A stretch of 64,000 bases of DNA from Pseudolabrys taiwanensis (GTDB lineage: Bacteria; Pseudomonadota; Alphaproteobacteria; Rhizobiales; Xanthobacteraceae), in the NCBI RefSeq assembly GCF_003367395.1, contig NZ_CP031417.1:3534001-3598000 (forward strand), given 5' to 3'. Positions 37,422 to 47,466 of this stretch are shown in pieces (within the stretch, counting starts at the first letter, position 1; the number at the start of each line of letters is the position of its first letter). The position numbers were made by a program, and so were the translations under genes. The notes beneath the pieces are model-generated. The model was not told the origin of the DNA, made no database searches, and saw only the letters and a program-made list of their open reading frames with translations.

Positions 37422-37436
37422 CGTTATAATATAACG
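37422..37436. promoter_or_regulatory. Perfect palindrome CGTTATAATATAACG
   Basis: Arms CGTTAT and ATAACG around AAT, in an unusually AT-rich patch. It contains TATAAT on the plus strand (37425-37430) and -10-like sequences on the minus strand, so it may be an operator overlapping a promoter. No good -35 was found on either strand. Confidence 0.4.
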
Positions 37437-37454
37437 TCGACAAGGAGGGCAGAA

Positions 37455-37511
37455 TTGAGGCTAAGCGTCTTGAGATCGCTTGGCGTGACCACAGAGGCCG
37501 CGCGCGATTGA
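37455..37511 (+). CDS. Possible 18-residue ORF with ideal Shine-Dalgarno
   Basis: AAGGAGG (37442-37448) lies six bases before a TTG that opens a short frame, MRLSVLRSLGVTTEAARD, ending at TGA 37511. The near-perfect ribosome binding site and the palindrome just upstream make it worth noting. The gene beyond it (ggt) runs the other way, so it cannot be a leader for ggt. It may be chance. Confidence 0.25.
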   Translation: MRLSVLRSLGVTTEAARD

Positions 37512-37521
37512 AAGCGCCACC

Positions 37522-39102
37522 TCAATACCCCAGCGCGCAGCCGTCCTTGCGTGGGTCGGAGCCGCCGGTCAGCGTGCCGCGGTCCCAATCGATCTTGATC
37601 GTCTGGCCGCCGCCCCACGGCGAATCGGCCATCGCGACGTCGTGGCCACGCGCCTTGAGTCCGTCGATCGTCGCCCGCGACGTGCCGTTCTCGACGACCG
37701 TCTTCTCGCCTTCGAAGAAGAAACGCGGACAATCGATGGCCTGCTGCACGTCCATGCCGTAGTCGAGCATGTTGAGGATGATCTGCACGTGCCCCATCGG
37801 CTGATAGTGCGCGCCCATGACGCCGAAACTCATGTCGCAGCGGCCGTTCCTCATCGCCAACGCCGGGATGATCGTATGCAGCGGCCGCTTGTCCGGACCG
37901 AAGGTGTTCGGATGATCCGGCGCGAGCGTGAAGCAGGCGCCGCGGTTGGTGAGCAGGATGCCGGACTTCTCGGTGCAGATGCCGGTGCCGAAACCCGAAT
38001 AGAGTGAGTTGATGAACGACACCGCCGTGCGGTCTTTGTCGACCACCGTGAGATAGACGGTGTTGCTGCCCGGCGCCGGGTGCGGCGGCAGCTTGGCGCG
38101 CTTGTTCATGTCGATCAGCGAGGCGAGCTTCTTGCCCCACGCCTTGTCGAGCAGCGCCGCGACCGGCGTGCGCATATGCAGTTCGTCGGCGATGTGGGTG
38201 TCGCGCACGGCAAATCCCAAGCGCGCCGCTTCCAGCACGAGATGGAAACGCTCCGGACCGTAAGGATCGAGCGACTTGAGGTCGAAGTTCTCGAGGATGT
38301 TGAGCATCACCAGCGCGGTGAGCCCCTGCCCGTTCGGCGGAATCTCGACGAGGTCGAGACCGCGATAATTGGTCGAGATCGGCGTCACGGCGTTGCCGCG
38401 GTGATTGGCGAAATCTTCTTCGGTCAGGAACGAGCCGCGCGCGGCGACCGTCGCCGCCATTTCCGCGCCGATCTCGCCTTCGTAAAAGCCTTTGGCGCCT
38501 TTGGCGGCGATCGTCTTCAACGTCTGCGCCAGCGCCGGAAAACGCATGACGTCGCCTTCCTGCGGCGGCTCGCCGTTGACCAGATAATGCTTCGTCGCGG
38601 CGGGATTGGCTTTGAGCTTGCCGACGTAATAGCGCCAGTCGCGCGCAACCCGCGCCGCAACGGGGAAACCGTTCTCGGCATATTGAATCGCCGGTCGCAA
38701 CGCGCGGTCGAGGCCGAAGCGGCCATGCGCCTTGAGAATCTGCTCCCAGGCTTCAATGGCGCCCGGCACGGTGACGGCATGAATTGACGTGCCGATCTCG
38801 GTGAGACCCTGCGCGCGCAGCGCTTCGTAAGACGCCTTGGCGCCCGAGCGGCCCGAGCCATTATAACCCCAGACATCGTGACCCGGCTTCGACACCAGCG
38901 TGTAGCAGTCGCCGCCGATGCCGGTCATCGCCGGTTCGACGACGCACAAGGTCGCCACCGCCGCCACGGCGGCATCAGCCGCCGTGCCGCCTTCGCGCAA
39001 CATGTCGATCGCGGCGAGCGTCGCGAGTGGATGAGAGGTCGCGGCCATGCCGTTGCTGGCAATGACGGGCGAACGGCCGGGGAGTTGGAAATCGCGGCTC
39101 AT
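37522..39102 (-). CDS. ggt: Gamma-glutamyltransferase family protein
   Basis: A 526-residue Ntn-hydrolase. The precursor is processed at a threonine; here this is Thr in PGSNTVYLTVVDKD. TGIGGDCYTLV in the large subunit and the closing GGSDPRKDGCALGY are family marks. There is no signal peptide, so unlike many periplasmic GGTs it should be cytosolic. Members transfer or hydrolyse gamma-glutamyl groups of glutathione and similar compounds. Related amidases and acylases are possible alternatives. Confidence 0.92.
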   Translation of the reverse strand: MSRDFQLPGRSPVIASNGMAATSHPLATLAAIDMLREGGTAADAAVAAVATLCVVEPAMTGIGGDCYTLVSKPGHDVWGYNGSGRSGAKASYEALRAQGLTEIGTSIHAVTVPGAIEAWEQILKAHGRFGLDRALRPAIQYAENGFPVAARVARDWRYYVGKLKANPAATKHYLVNGEPPQEGDVMRFPALAQTLKTIAAKGAKGFYEGEIGAEMAATVAARGSFLTEEDFANHRGNAVTPISTNYRGLDLVEIPPNGQGLTALVMLNILENFDLKSLDPYGPERFHLVLEAARLGFAVRDTHIADELHMRTPVAALLDKAWGKKLASLIDMNKRAKLPPHPAPGSNTVYLTVVDKDRTAVSFINSLYSGFGTGICTEKSGILLTNRGACFTLAPDHPNTFGPDKRPLHTIIPALAMRNGRCDMSFGVMGAHYQPMGHVQIILNMLDYGMDVQQAIDCPRFFFEGEKTVVENGTSRATIDGLKARGHDVAMADSPWGGGQTIKIDWDRGTLTGGSDPRKDGCALGY

Positions 39103-39131
39103 GGCAGGTCCAGCATTGTAGGGAAGTCAGA

Positions 39132-39539
39132 TCAAGAGGCGACGCCTTCGACCGTGAGATCGCGCTGCGCCGAGCGCAGGGTCACGGCGAAGCCGCCGAG
39201 CACGTCGACGAACATGATGACGAGCAACAGGAAGAAGGTCGAGGTGCCGGCTTGGCGGACAAGGATAAACTCGACGAGGGCCGCCAAAAACAGCAGCAGC
39301 GAGAGGCCGTGATCGACCACGCTGCGCAAGCCGATCCGCGTCGACTTCATCAGTTCGCCGAACAGCAACAGGATCGACAACACAAGCAGCATGTCGCCGG
39401 CTGACATGGTCCAGTCGGCGTCCGACATCATGTGCACGGACGTGATCGTGGCTGTCCAGCTCACGCCCGGCATCAAAAACGCAATGATGTTGTAGATGGC
39501 GAAAGGAACGAGCAGGAGGGGAAAGCCGAGCATGAACAT
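39132..39539 (-). CDS. Small four-helix membrane protein
   Basis: A 135-residue protein with four predicted membrane helices (about 4-25, 45-63, 75-95 and 98-118) and short loops (PGVSWTATITSVHMMSDADW). I do not recognise a named family, though the layout resembles uncharacterised small Hyphomicrobiales membrane proteins. It sits between rpmF and ggt on the same strand. Confidence 0.75.
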   Translation of the reverse strand: MFMLGFPLLLVPFAIYNIIAFLMPGVSWTATITSVHMMSDADWTMSAGDMLLVLSILLLFGELMKSTRIGLRSVVDHGLSLLLFLAALVEFILVRQAGTSTFFLLLVIMFVDVLGGFAVTLRSAQRDLTVEGVAS

Positions 39540-39576
39540 GAGCGCAGCTTTCTCCCGCTGGACCTGCGGCCGGGCG

Positions 39577-39762
39577 TTACGCCTCGGTCTTCACCTTGAG
39601 GACCTGCCGACCTTTGTACATGCCGGTCTTCAGGTCGATGTGGTGCGGACGGCGCAGCTCGCCCGAGTCCTTGTCCTCGATATAGGCCGGCCGCTTGAGG
39701 GCATCGGCCGAGCGGCGCATACCGCGACGCGACGGCGAGGTTTTCTTTTTTGGCACAGCCAT
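39577..39762 (-). CDS. rpmF: 50S ribosomal protein L32
   Basis: A 61-residue basic protein of alphaproteobacterial L32 type: [20 protein letters not shown], then [20 protein letters not shown]. The zinc-binding cysteines of some L32 proteins are absent, as is usual in this group. GGAGTTTCGTCCC precedes the ATG. It lies just downstream of mtgA on the same strand. Confidence 0.97.
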   Translation of the reverse strand: MAVPKKKTSPSRRGMRRSADALKRPAYIEDKDSGELRRPHHIDLKTGMYKGRQVLKVKTEA

Positions 39763-39845
39763 GGGACGAAACTCCTGAAAAAGGCGCGATCTGTTCGGGG
39801 ATTTGGGCGGGCTTATAGAGGAAGGGTGGCGATTGCGCTAGTGGG

Positions 39846-40562
39846 TCAACGGCCCGCCCGAACGCACGAGGCCAGGCCCGGCGCATGCGCCGCCCGGCCG
39901 ACATAGAGGCCGGCGAGGCGCCGGAGGCCGGGGCCCGGCCTGGCCGCGTTGCGGGTCACCGGATTGGGCAACGAGGCCGCCAGGAGCGCCGCCTGATAGG
40001 ACGTCAAATCCCGCGCCGAGCGGCCGAAGGCGCGCCGGGCGCCGGCTTCCGCCCCAAATTCCCCCTGCGGACCCATTTCCGCGACATTCAGGTAGATTTC
40101 CAGGATCCGGCGCTTGGACAGCACTAAGTCGATCCAGAGCGCCAGTGGCGCCTCCAGCGCCTTGCGCACCAAGCTGCGGCCCGGCCACAAGAACAGGTTT
40201 TTGGCCACCTGCTGGGTGATGGTGGAGCCGCCACGCACGTCATCCAGGTTGTCGGCGTCCTGGATGGCGTCCTGGATTTCAGCCAAATCGATGCCGTAAT
40301 GGGTGCAAAAGCGCCCGTCCTCGGCAACGATCACCGCCAACTGCAGATGCGGCGAGATCCGCGACAAAGGCACCCAAGTCTGCTCGACCCGCTCGCCCGT
40401 GACGCGCCGCCAGATCGTCAAGGTCGAGGGTGGATCAATCACGGCGTAGAGCGGCGTCAGCAGGTACGGCAGAAGCACGAGCGCCAGCAGGACCAGAAAA
40501 ACGGTCCGCAGGACCCTTGGAACCCGGAGCGACCGGCTGGAATTCTTGGACGGGCGAAACAT
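39846..40562 (-). CDS. mtgA: Monofunctional peptidoglycan glycosyltransferase
   Basis: A 238-residue GT51 enzyme that polymerises lipid II into glycan strands. An N-terminal membrane anchor lies at about 18-40. The catalytic Glu81 is in [30 protein letters not shown] and [15 protein letters not shown] are the other GT51 motifs. It has no transpeptidase domain. Divergent from the prenyl synthase gene and upstream of rpmF. Confidence 0.96.
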   Translation of the reverse strand: MFRPSKNSSRSLRVPRVLRTVFLVLLALVLLPYLLTPLYAVIDPPSTLTIWRRVTGERVEQTWVPLSRISPHLQLAVIVAEDGRFCTHYGIDLAEIQDAIQDADNLDDVRGGSTITQQVAKNLFLWPGRSLVRKALEAPLALWIDLVLSKRRILEIYLNVAEMGPQGEFGAEAGARRAFGRSARDLTSYQAALLAASLPNPVTRNAARPGPGLRRLAGLYVGRAAHAPGLASCVRAGR

Positions 40563-40627
40563 GCCTGGACCTTAGCCCAATCGTTCGGCAATTGCGGGGG
40601 AACCAGGGCTAGGGCTAATTAGCACCT

Positions 40628-41560
40628 ATGGACGCACGATCTCACGATGACTTCGCGCAGCGGCTCACCGCCGTTGCATCCGACACCGAAGCACTGCTCG
40701 AGCAGCTGCTCTCCGACCCGCCCCTTCCTGGGGAGCTCGCGCGACCGCCGCGGCTGCTGGCTGCCATGCGGCACGCAGCGCTCGGCGGCGGCAAACGCCT
40801 GCGCCCCTTCCTGGCGGTGGAGAGCACGGCGCTGTTTGGCGCCGGCCGGGCCGGCGCGCTGCTGGCCGGCGCGTCGCTCGAATGCGTGCATTGCTATTCG
40901 CTGGTCCATGACGACCTGCCAGCGATGGACAATGACGATCTGCGCCGGGGACGGCCGACGGCGCACAAGGCCTTCGACGAGGCGACGGCGATCCTGGCCG
41001 GCGACGCCCTGCTGACGCTGGCCTTCGATATCCTGGCGCGCACCGAAGTGCACAGCGACCCGCAAGTGCGGAGCGCACTCGTGCTGGATCTCGCGCGCGG
41101 CGCCGGGCTCGGCGGCATGGTGGGCGGGCAAATGCTCGATCTGGCTGCCGAAGGCCGATTCGAAGCGAAGCGTGCGCTCACGCAGGACGAGATTCTGACC
41201 TTGCAGGCGATGAAGACCGGGGCTCTGATCCGTTATGCCTGCCGTGCTGGCGCCCTCCTCGGCCGCGCCGACGCCAAAGCCTTCGAGGCCCTCGACCGCT
41301 ACGGCATTGCCATCGGCAAGGCCTTCCAGATCGCCGACGACCTGCTCGATGTCGAAGGCGACACCGCGACACTCGGCAAAGCCGCCGGCAAGGACGCCGC
41401 GGCCGGCAAGGCGACGCTGGTCTCTATCCTCGGCATCGCCGGCGCGCATAAGCGATTGGACGAACTTATCGCCGAGGCGGAAGACGTGCTGGCGCCGTTC
41501 GGCGCCAAGGCGGATACTCTGAAGTTCGCGGCGCGCTTCATCGCCGCGCGCAAGAGCTAA
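40628..41560 (+). CDS. ispA: Polyprenyl (farnesyl/geranylgeranyl) diphosphate synthase
   Basis: A 310-residue class I isoprenyl diphosphate synthase. The first Asp-rich motif is DDLPAMDNDD, the second is DDLLD, and GGGKRLRPFL binds the substrate diphosphate. The aspects around the first motif (HCYSLVHDDLPAMD) match short-chain FPP synthase types, and product length cannot be fixed by eye. It makes precursors for quinones and undecaprenyl phosphate. Followed closely by a DUF1345 gene. Confidence 0.93.
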   Translation: MDARSHDDFAQRLTAVASDTEALLEQLLSDPPLPGELARPPRLLAAMRHAALGGGKRLRPFLAVESTALFGAGRAGALLAGASLECVHCYSLVHDDLPAMDNDDLRRGRPTAHKAFDEATAILAGDALLTLAFDILARTEVHSDPQVRSALVLDLARGAGLGGMVGGQMLDLAAEGRFEAKRALTQDEILTLQAMKTGALIRYACRAGALLGRADAKAFEALDRYGIAIGKAFQIADDLLDVEGDTATLGKAAGKDAAAGKATLVSILGIAGAHKRLDELIAEAEDVLAPFGAKADTLKFAARFIAARKS

Positions 41561-41569
41561 GACGCACCC

Positions 41570-42268
41570 ATGGCCACCGAGAATCGGCAGCCCTTGCGCA
41601 TGATGCCGGTTCAAATTCTCACCCTGCATCGCAAGCTGGTTATTGCTTGCGTTGTGGGGGCTGCCGTCGCCCTCCTGTTGACGCCGACCGGCCTGCGGCT
41701 CCCCACGCAATTATTGGTCGGCTGGAACGTCGGCATCGCCGTCGATCTGATCCTGGCCTTCAGTATGATGCGCCGCACCGATGTGGCGCATATCAAACGC
41801 CGCGCCGCACAGGTAGACGAAAGCGCGCTCGTCATTCTGGTGCTGTCGATCGGCGCCACGCTTGCGAGCCTCGTCGCCATCGTCTTCGAGCTCGGCGCGT
41901 CCAAGCATGCGCAGGGTGTCGAAGCCGCGCTTCATGTCCTGTTGGCGACGACAACCATCCTCCTGTCGTGGACCTTCATGCAGTCCATCTTTTCGTTTCA
42001 CTACGCGCATGAATATTACGGCGAGCGGGGCGGCAAAATCGGCGGCCTGAACTTCCCGCACGACGATCAGATCGCGAAAGACGACGAGCCGGACTATCTC
42101 GACTTCTTGTACTTCGCGCTGGTCATTGGCATGACCTCGCAGGTCTCGGACGTCGCCATCACCAGCAAAGTGATCCGCCGCATGGCGGCGTTGCACGGCG
42201 TGCTGTCGTTCTTCTTCAATTTGACCGTGCTCGCGCTGACCGTGAACATGGTGTCGAACATCATCTAG
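41570..42268 (+). CDS. DUF1345 membrane protein
   Basis: A 232-residue membrane protein with about five to six helices. ILLSWTFMQSIFSFHYAHEYY and FLYFALVIGMTSQVSDV are DUF1345 signatures. Function unknown. It begins ten bases after the prenyl synthase and ends ten bases before the antiporter, so the three genes are probably one operon. Confidence 0.9.
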   Translation: MATENRQPLRMMPVQILTLHRKLVIACVVGAAVALLLTPTGLRLPTQLLVGWNVGIAVDLILAFSMMRRTDVAHIKRRAAQVDESALVILVLSIGATLASLVAIVFELGASKHAQGVEAALHVLLATTTILLSWTFMQSIFSFHYAHEYYGERGGKIGGLNFPHDDQIAKDDEPDYLDFLYFALVIGMTSQVSDVAITSKVIRRMAALHGVLSFFFNLTVLALTVNMVSNII

Positions 42269-42277
42269 GATGACGCC

Positions 42278-43885
42278 ATGACGGCGATCATGCAGACCGT
42301 ACTCTTCATGCTGACGGTGCTCGCCGCCGTCGCGGTCGCCGCGCGCAAGCTGAACGTCGCGCCCTCGATCCTCCTGGTGGTCGCAGGCGTCGGCATGGCG
42401 CTCATTCCGGGCTTGCCCCCCATCCGGCTGGCGCCGGAAGTGGTGCTGCTCGTCTTTTTGCCGCCGCTGATCTATTCCGCCGGCGTGTCCATGAGTTGGC
42501 GCGAGTTCCGCTTCAACCTGCGACCGATCACGTTGCTGGCCTTCGGCTGCGTCGTGTTTACGACCTGCGCCGTGGCGACGGCCGCGCACTATCTGCTCGG
42601 ATTCGATTGGGGCATCGGCTTTGTGCTGGGCGCCATCGTCGCGCCGCCCGACACGGTCGCGCCGCTGACGATTGCCCGGCAGCTGACGTTGCCGCGCCGT
42701 CTGGTGGTCGTGCTGGAAGGCGAGGGCCTCGCCAACGATGCGACCGCGCTCATCCTGTACCGCTTTGCGGTGGCGGCGGTCAGTACCACGGTCTTCTTGC
42801 CGACGGCGGCTGTCAGCACGTTCGCCTTGATCGTGGTCGGCGAAATCGCCTTCGGTATCGCAACCGGTTGGCTCAGCCTCCGCCTGCGCAAATGGGCGCA
42901 TGATCCGCGCGTAGAAATCACGCTATCGCTGCTCACGCCCTACTTCGCGTTCTGGATCCCCGAGCATCTCGGCGGCTCCGGCGTGCTCGCCACCGTCGCC
43001 TGCGGGCTTTATGTGAGCTGGAACGGCCCATTGACGATCTCGGCGACGACGCGCCTGCAGGGCATCTTTTTCTGGGACCTCATCGTCTATCTGATCGAAG
43101 GCATGGTGTTCCTGCTCACCGGCCTGCAGGCGCGGGCGCTTCTCGAACAGGCACAGGCCTTCACCATCCGCGAGCTCATCGTTGCGACCGCGTGCACGAC
43201 GCTCATGATCATCGCCGCGCGCTTCGTCTGGGTCTTCCCGGCGACCTATGTCCCGCGCTGGGCGAGCGCCTCTTTGCGCCGACGCGACCCTTCGCCGCCC
43301 TGGCAACAAGTCTTCCTGTTATCCTTCACCGGCATCCGCGGCGTCGTCTCGCTCGCAGCCGCGCTCGCTCTGCCTTACGCCATCGTCGGCGACGCGCCTT
43401 TTCCGCATCGCGAGCTGATTCTGTTCATCACCTTCGGTGTCATCATCGTCACGCTGGTTGGGCAAGGCCTGATGCTGCCCACCGTGGTTCGCTGGCTGGG
43501 GTTGAACAAACTGGGCAAGGCCGAACGACGCCACGAGATTGAAGCGGAGATCGCTGGGCGGAAGGCCGCGCTCGAGGATGTTGTCCGGCGGCTCGAAACC
43601 ACAGCCAGCGACCGCGGGCTGACCGAGGGCATCCTCGAACATCTGCGCACGCGTAACACTCACCGCATTCAGGTGGTGCCGGACAATCTTCAGGAGGGCG
43701 TCGAGCGGGCGCGTGCCGCCGCCGCCATCAAGCGCGAGTTGATCGAGGCGGAGCGCGCCTTCATCTTCCAGCTTCTGCGCGACGGGAAGATCACCGACGA
43801 GGCGCGCCGGCGGATCGAATACGAACTCGACCTCGAGGAGGCGAGCCTGAACAACCGGGCAAAGGACGGCGGTGGCTGGATTTAG
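42278..43885 (+). CDS. Na+/H+ antiporter, CPA1 family
   Basis: A 535-residue membrane protein with about 12 helices over residues 1-400 and a cytosolic helical tail (about 405-535, with EARRRIEYELDLEEASL). GAIVAPPDTVAPLT and GEGLANDATALILYR contain the acidic and ND residues typical of NhaP/NhaG-type CPA1 exchangers. FTGIRGVVSLAAALALP is also a family signature. It exchanges cytosolic Na+ or K+ for protons. Confidence 0.93.
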   Translation: MTAIMQTVLFMLTVLAAVAVAARKLNVAPSILLVVAGVGMALIPGLPPIRLAPEVVLLVFLPPLIYSAGVSMSWREFRFNLRPITLLAFGCVVFTTCAVATAAHYLLGFDWGIGFVLGAIVAPPDTVAPLTIARQLTLPRRLVVVLEGEGLANDATALILYRFAVAAVSTTVFLPTAAVSTFALIVVGEIAFGIATGWLSLRLRKWAHDPRVEITLSLLTPYFAFWIPEHLGGSGVLATVACGLYVSWNGPLTISATTRLQGIFFWDLIVYLIEGMVFLLTGLQARALLEQAQAFTIRELIVATACTTLMIIAARFVWVFPATYVPRWASASLRRRDPSPPWQQVFLLSFTGIRGVVSLAAALALPYAIVGDAPFPHRELILFITFGVIIVTLVGQGLMLPTVVRWLGLNKLGKAERRHEIEAEIAGRKAALEDVVRRLETTASDRGLTEGILEHLRTRNTHRIQVVPDNLQEGVERARAAAAIKRELIEAERAFIFQLLRDGKITDEARRRIEYELDLEEASLNNRAKDGGGWI

Positions 43886-43935
43886 CTCAGTCGTTCATGG
43901 CGAGGAGCGCCGCGCGGCGGCGCGACCCGTGAGCC

Positions 43936-44370
43936 TCATTTCTCCTCGAACGTCACTTTCACCGATTTCGTCACGTCGAGATGCTTCTTGACCGCCTTCT
44001 TCTCGTTGAAGCCGGGCGTCTCGGGCGAATACGTGATCTGCAACGTACGGTCCGTCAGCCATTCGATCTTCGGCGAATCCTTGCGCTTCTCCGGCACGTC
44101 GCACGGCCCCGAGAACACTTCATAGGCCTTGTTGCGTTCGGCGAACCCGTCCGGATAGACCGCGAGCAGCACCGAGATGCTATCGAAGCAGAATGGCTTG
44201 GGCTCGCCGCCGGCGAGCGTGATGCGCACGGCCTTGAACTTGTTGTCCGGCGAGACGACGGCGGTGACGGTCTTATCCGCGCGTTCGATCGTCAGATACA
44301 TGTAGAGCGACAGCGCGCCGAGGCCGAGCGCGACAGCGAAGAACAGGACGAAGAACGGCTTGGCTCTCAC
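43936..44370 (-). CDS. Hypothetical secreted or membrane-anchored protein
   Basis: A 144-residue protein starting with GTG 44370, which overlaps the ispG stop (GTGA). One N-terminal hydrophobic segment ([20 protein letters not shown]) acts as signal or anchor. The rest is soluble, with [19 protein letters not shown] and two cysteines (FCFDS, GPCDVP) that could form a disulfide outside the membrane. I do not recognise the family. Cotranslated with ispG. Confidence 0.72.
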   Translation of the reverse strand: MRAKPFFVLFFAVALGLGALSLYMYLTIERADKTVTAVVSPDNKFKAVRITLAGGEPKPFCFDSISVLLAVYPDGFAERNKAYEVFSGPCDVPEKRKDSPKIEWLTDRTLQITYSPETPGFNEKKAVKKHLDVTKSVKVTFEEK

Positions 44371-45617
44371 TCGGCGGCGGTCCGATTCGCTCCGCCGGCG
44401 CCGAAGCGGCGCTCGATGTAATCGATCACCATCTGCTTGAACTCGGCGCTCAAGGTAGGACCGCGCAAGGTCGCGGCCTTCTTGCCGTCGATGAACACCG
44501 GCGCGGTCGGCGTTTCGCCGGTGCCGGGCAGCGAGATGCCGATGTCGGCGTGCTTGCTCTCGCCCGGGCCGTTGACGATGCAGCCCATCACCGCGACGTT
44601 GAGCGTCTCGACGCCGGGATAGCGCGTCTTCCATTCGGGCATCGACGTGCGGATGAAGCCTTGGATGTCGGACGCAAGCTCCTGGAAGGTCGTCGACGTC
44701 GTGCGGCCGCAGCCGGGGCACGCCGCGACCAGCGGCACGAAGGTGCGCAGACCCATGGTCTGCAGCAGCTCCTGCGCCACCTGCACCTCGCGGGTGCGGT
44801 CACCATTGGGCTCCGGCGTCAGCGAAATGCGGATGGTGTCGCCGATGCCCTGCTGCAGCAACACGCCCATGGCGGCGGACGACGCGACAATGCCCTTGGA
44901 GCCCATGCCGGCTTCGGTGAGACCGAGGTGCAGCGCGTAATCGGAGCGGCGCGCCAGCTCGGCATAGACGGCGATCAGATCCTGCACGGCCGAGACCTTC
45001 GCCGACAGGATGATGCGGTTCTTCGGCAAGCCGATCTCTTCCGCGCGCGCGGCCGACAGCAGCGCCGACTGCACCATCGCTTCGTGCATGACCTCGCGCG
45101 CACCGAGCGGATTTTCGGATTTGGAGTTCTCGTCCATCAGGTGCGTGAGCAATTCCTGATCGAGCGAGCCCCAATTGGCGCCGATGCGCACCGGCTTGCC
45201 GTGCTTGATCGCCATCTCGACGATCTGTGAGAACTGTTTGTCCTTCTTGTCCTTGAAACCGACATTGCCCGGATTGATCCGGTACTTGTCGAGCGCTTCG
45301 GCGCAGCCGGGGTGATCGGCGAGCAGCTTGTGGCCAATATAGTGGAAGTCGCCGACGATCGGCACCTTCACACCCATCTTCAGAAGCCGCTCCTTGATGT
45401 GCGGCACAGCGGCGGCGGCCTCGTCACGGTCGACGGTGATACGCACGAGCTCGGAGCCGGCGCGGGCCAATGCCGCCACCTGGCGCGCGGTGCCCTCGAC
45501 ATCGGCTGTGTCGGTGTTGGTCATCGATTGCACGACGATCGGGGCCGAACCGCCCACCAAAACGCCGCCAACGTCGACCGGAACCGTCCGGTGCCGCGCT
45601 TGTGCCGAAGTGCTCAT
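44367..45617 (-). CDS. ispG: 4-hydroxy-3-methylbut-2-enyl diphosphate synthase (flavodoxin/ferredoxin)
   Basis: A 416-residue Fe-S enzyme of the MEP isoprenoid pathway that converts MEcPP to HMBPP. The 4Fe-4S cysteines are in CPGCGRTT and [28 protein letters not shown] and [17 protein letters not shown] segments fix the family. The frame extends 43 codons upstream, but [18 protein letters not shown] is the typical start at ATG 45617. The pathway also feeds the polyprenyl synthase upstream in the window. Confidence 0.97.
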   Translation of the reverse strand: MSTSAQARHRTVPVDVGGVLVGGSAPIVVQSMTNTDTADVEGTARQVAALARAGSELVRITVDRDEAAAAVPHIKERLLKMGVKVPIVGDFHYIGHKLLADHPGCAEALDKYRINPGNVGFKDKKDKQFSQIVEMAIKHGKPVRIGANWGSLDQELLTHLMDENSKSENPLGAREVMHEAMVQSALLSAARAEEIGLPKNRIILSAKVSAVQDLIAVYAELARRSDYALHLGLTEAGMGSKGIVASSAAMGVLLQQGIGDTIRISLTPEPNGDRTREVQVAQELLQTMGLRTFVPLVAACPGCGRTTSTTFQELASDIQGFIRTSMPEWKTRYPGVETLNVAVMGCIVNGPGESKHADIGISLPGTGETPTAPVFIDGKKAATLRGPTLSAEFKQMVIDYIERRFGAGGANRTAAE

Positions 45618-45783
45618 TGTCGTGCTGAAGCCTGCTGTTCTGGACGCGAGAGCCCGCGATGCGGGCTTACTAACACTTTCCCCGATAATGCCCAACGGGG
45701 CATCCCCGGAAACTGTTCCATGGGGCCGAAACTGGTGCCAAATCAAGACATTCCGATGACTTGAGCGCCCACTTAGCCGTTCC

Positions 45784-46689
45784 CTAGGCCTTCCCGGCGC
45801 GGTTGACCAGCACCAACCCGGCGGCGACCAGCGCCACCGCCGCCCCGAAGGCCGGCGTGAGCGGCTCGTTCAGAACCAGATGGCCGGCGGCGACGCCGAA
45901 CAAGGGGGTCAGGAAGGTGAAGGCCGACAGCCGGTTGGCCGAATAGCGCACCACCAGGGCGAACCAGATGACGAAGGTGACGCTCACCACCCAGATGGTC
46001 TGATAGGCGAGCGCGCCGAGCGCCAGCGCGGAGGGCATGTGGGTCATGCGCTCTCCGGCCACCACCGCGCAGAAGCCGAGCATCACCACCGAGACGACAA
46101 GCTGATACAGCATGACCTTCTCAGACGAGATGCGCGTCAGCTTCGCCTTGATCACCAAGGTGGTGAACGCCCAGGCCACAGCAGCCGCCACCATCATCAC
46201 GTCGCCGAGCATCTGGCGCGGATCGAGCGCCGGCGTCGGCAGACCGAACGCGAGCAGCATGCCGGCGAAGGACAGTCCCAGCCCAAGCCACTGGAATTTG
46301 CTGAAGCGATCCGCCGGCAGGAAAATTCGCGTGCCGAGCACGACGAAGAACGGCGCGAGATAGATGAACAGCACCGCCCGGGTCGCGGTGGTGTAGACGA
46401 GGCCCTGGAAGACGAAGACGAATTCCAGGCCGAAGCCGATGCCGGCGGCGATCCCCGCCATCAGGCTGCCGTCGCGCGAGAAAATCGGGATGCCGCGCAG
46501 CTTGCACCATCCTGCCACCAGCACGGTGGCGCCGATGGAGCGGATCATCGCTTGCGTATAAGGCGGGATCTCAGGCAGCGCGAGCTTCACCGCGACCTGG
46601 TTGAAGCCCCAAGAGAGGCACAGCACCACCACGACGCCGGCGGCAAGCGCATCGAGCGGACGAGTGACGTGACTTGCGGTGGCGGACAC
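45784..46689 (-). CDS. EamA/DMT-type transporter
   Basis: A 301-residue inner-membrane protein with ten helices and two EamA domains ([38 protein letters not shown]). GTG 46689 is chosen, because the frame upstream becomes Arg-rich and unlike the family. Substrate unknown. It lies downstream of zur on the same strand; no metal link is evident. Confidence 0.86.
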   Translation of the reverse strand: MSATASHVTRPLDALAAGVVVVLCLSWGFNQVAVKLALPEIPPYTQAMIRSIGATVLVAGWCKLRGIPIFSRDGSLMAGIAAGIGFGLEFVFVFQGLVYTTATRAVLFIYLAPFFVVLGTRIFLPADRFSKFQWLGLGLSFAGMLLAFGLPTPALDPRQMLGDVMMVAAAVAWAFTTLVIKAKLTRISSEKVMLYQLVVSVVMLGFCAVVAGERMTHMPSALALGALAYQTIWVVSVTFVIWFALVVRYSANRLSAFTFLTPLFGVAAGHLVLNEPLTPAFGAAVALVAAGLVLVNRAGKA

Positions 46690-46795
46690 GAAGAGGAATT
46701 CCCGGCGAGACGTCGGATGTTCTATCCCGCCTGCCCACGCGGCGCCACAGTTCCGCAATCGCGGCGCGTGCCGGCAGCGACGACCGCGAGAGCTC

Positions 46796-47311
46796 TCAGT
46801 TCGCGCTGCAGTGGGCGCAGGTGCCGAAGATCTCGATGACCGGCGTCTTCGGCGTGAAGCCGACGGCACGCGAGGCTGTCCGGATCGTCTCCGCCACCGT
46901 AGCGGACGCCGCTTCGCCGACGGCGCCGCATTTCTCGCAGATCAGGAACACGACCGGATCGCCACTATCGTGATTGTGGCCGCAGGCGACGAACGCATTG
47001 CGGCTTTCGATGCGGTGGACGAAGCCCTGTTCGCGCAGGAAGTCGAGCGCGCGGTAGATGGTGATCGGCGCGGGCCTCGCGCCGTCCTCGGCCAGCCGAT
47101 CGATCAGCTCGTAGGCGCCAAGCGGCTGATGCCGTTCGAGCAACGCCTCGAGCACCTGCCGGCGGATCGGCGTCAGGCGCTCCTTGCGGGCGGTGCAGAC
47201 CGCCTCGGCGTGAGCAATGGCATCGCTAGCACAGCGACCATGATCGTGGTCGGGCGCCGGAAATACCGCGTGGGAATGCGCTTTTTTCGCCAAAGCTTGC
47301 TCCGTTCTCAC
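46796..47311 (-). CDS. zur: Fur-family regulator, Zur-like
   Basis: About 171 residues from GTG 47311; GTG 47356 is also possible. The winged-helix domain shows RLTPIRRQVLEALLERHQPLGAYEL and PITIYRALDFLREQGFVHR. The structural zinc cysteines are CEKC and CAHC near the C-terminus, and HNHDSGDPVVFLIC carries sensory-site residues. The His-rich N-terminus (HSHAVFPAPDHDHGRC) is a Zur trait. In zinc sufficiency it would repress zinc uptake genes; none lie here. Confidence 0.88.
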   Translation of the reverse strand: MRTEQALAKKAHSHAVFPAPDHDHGRCASDAIAHAEAVCTARKERLTPIRRQVLEALLERHQPLGAYELIDRLAEDGARPAPITIYRALDFLREQGFVHRIESRNAFVACGHNHDSGDPVVFLICEKCGAVGEAASATVAETIRTASRAVGFTPKTPVIEIFGTCAHCSAN

Positions 47312-47466
47312 CGGACTGTAGCGGGCTGCCTCAATCGCGGAAAGCTGAACGACCACCTCTAGATATATATTGCACCGCAAAACAAATAGGGGCAGGTTCC
47401 GCCCCTCATATCCGACCATCGGCTTCAGCGGCCCGCGGCGGCCGCAAATTCCCACGAGGACGGCCA

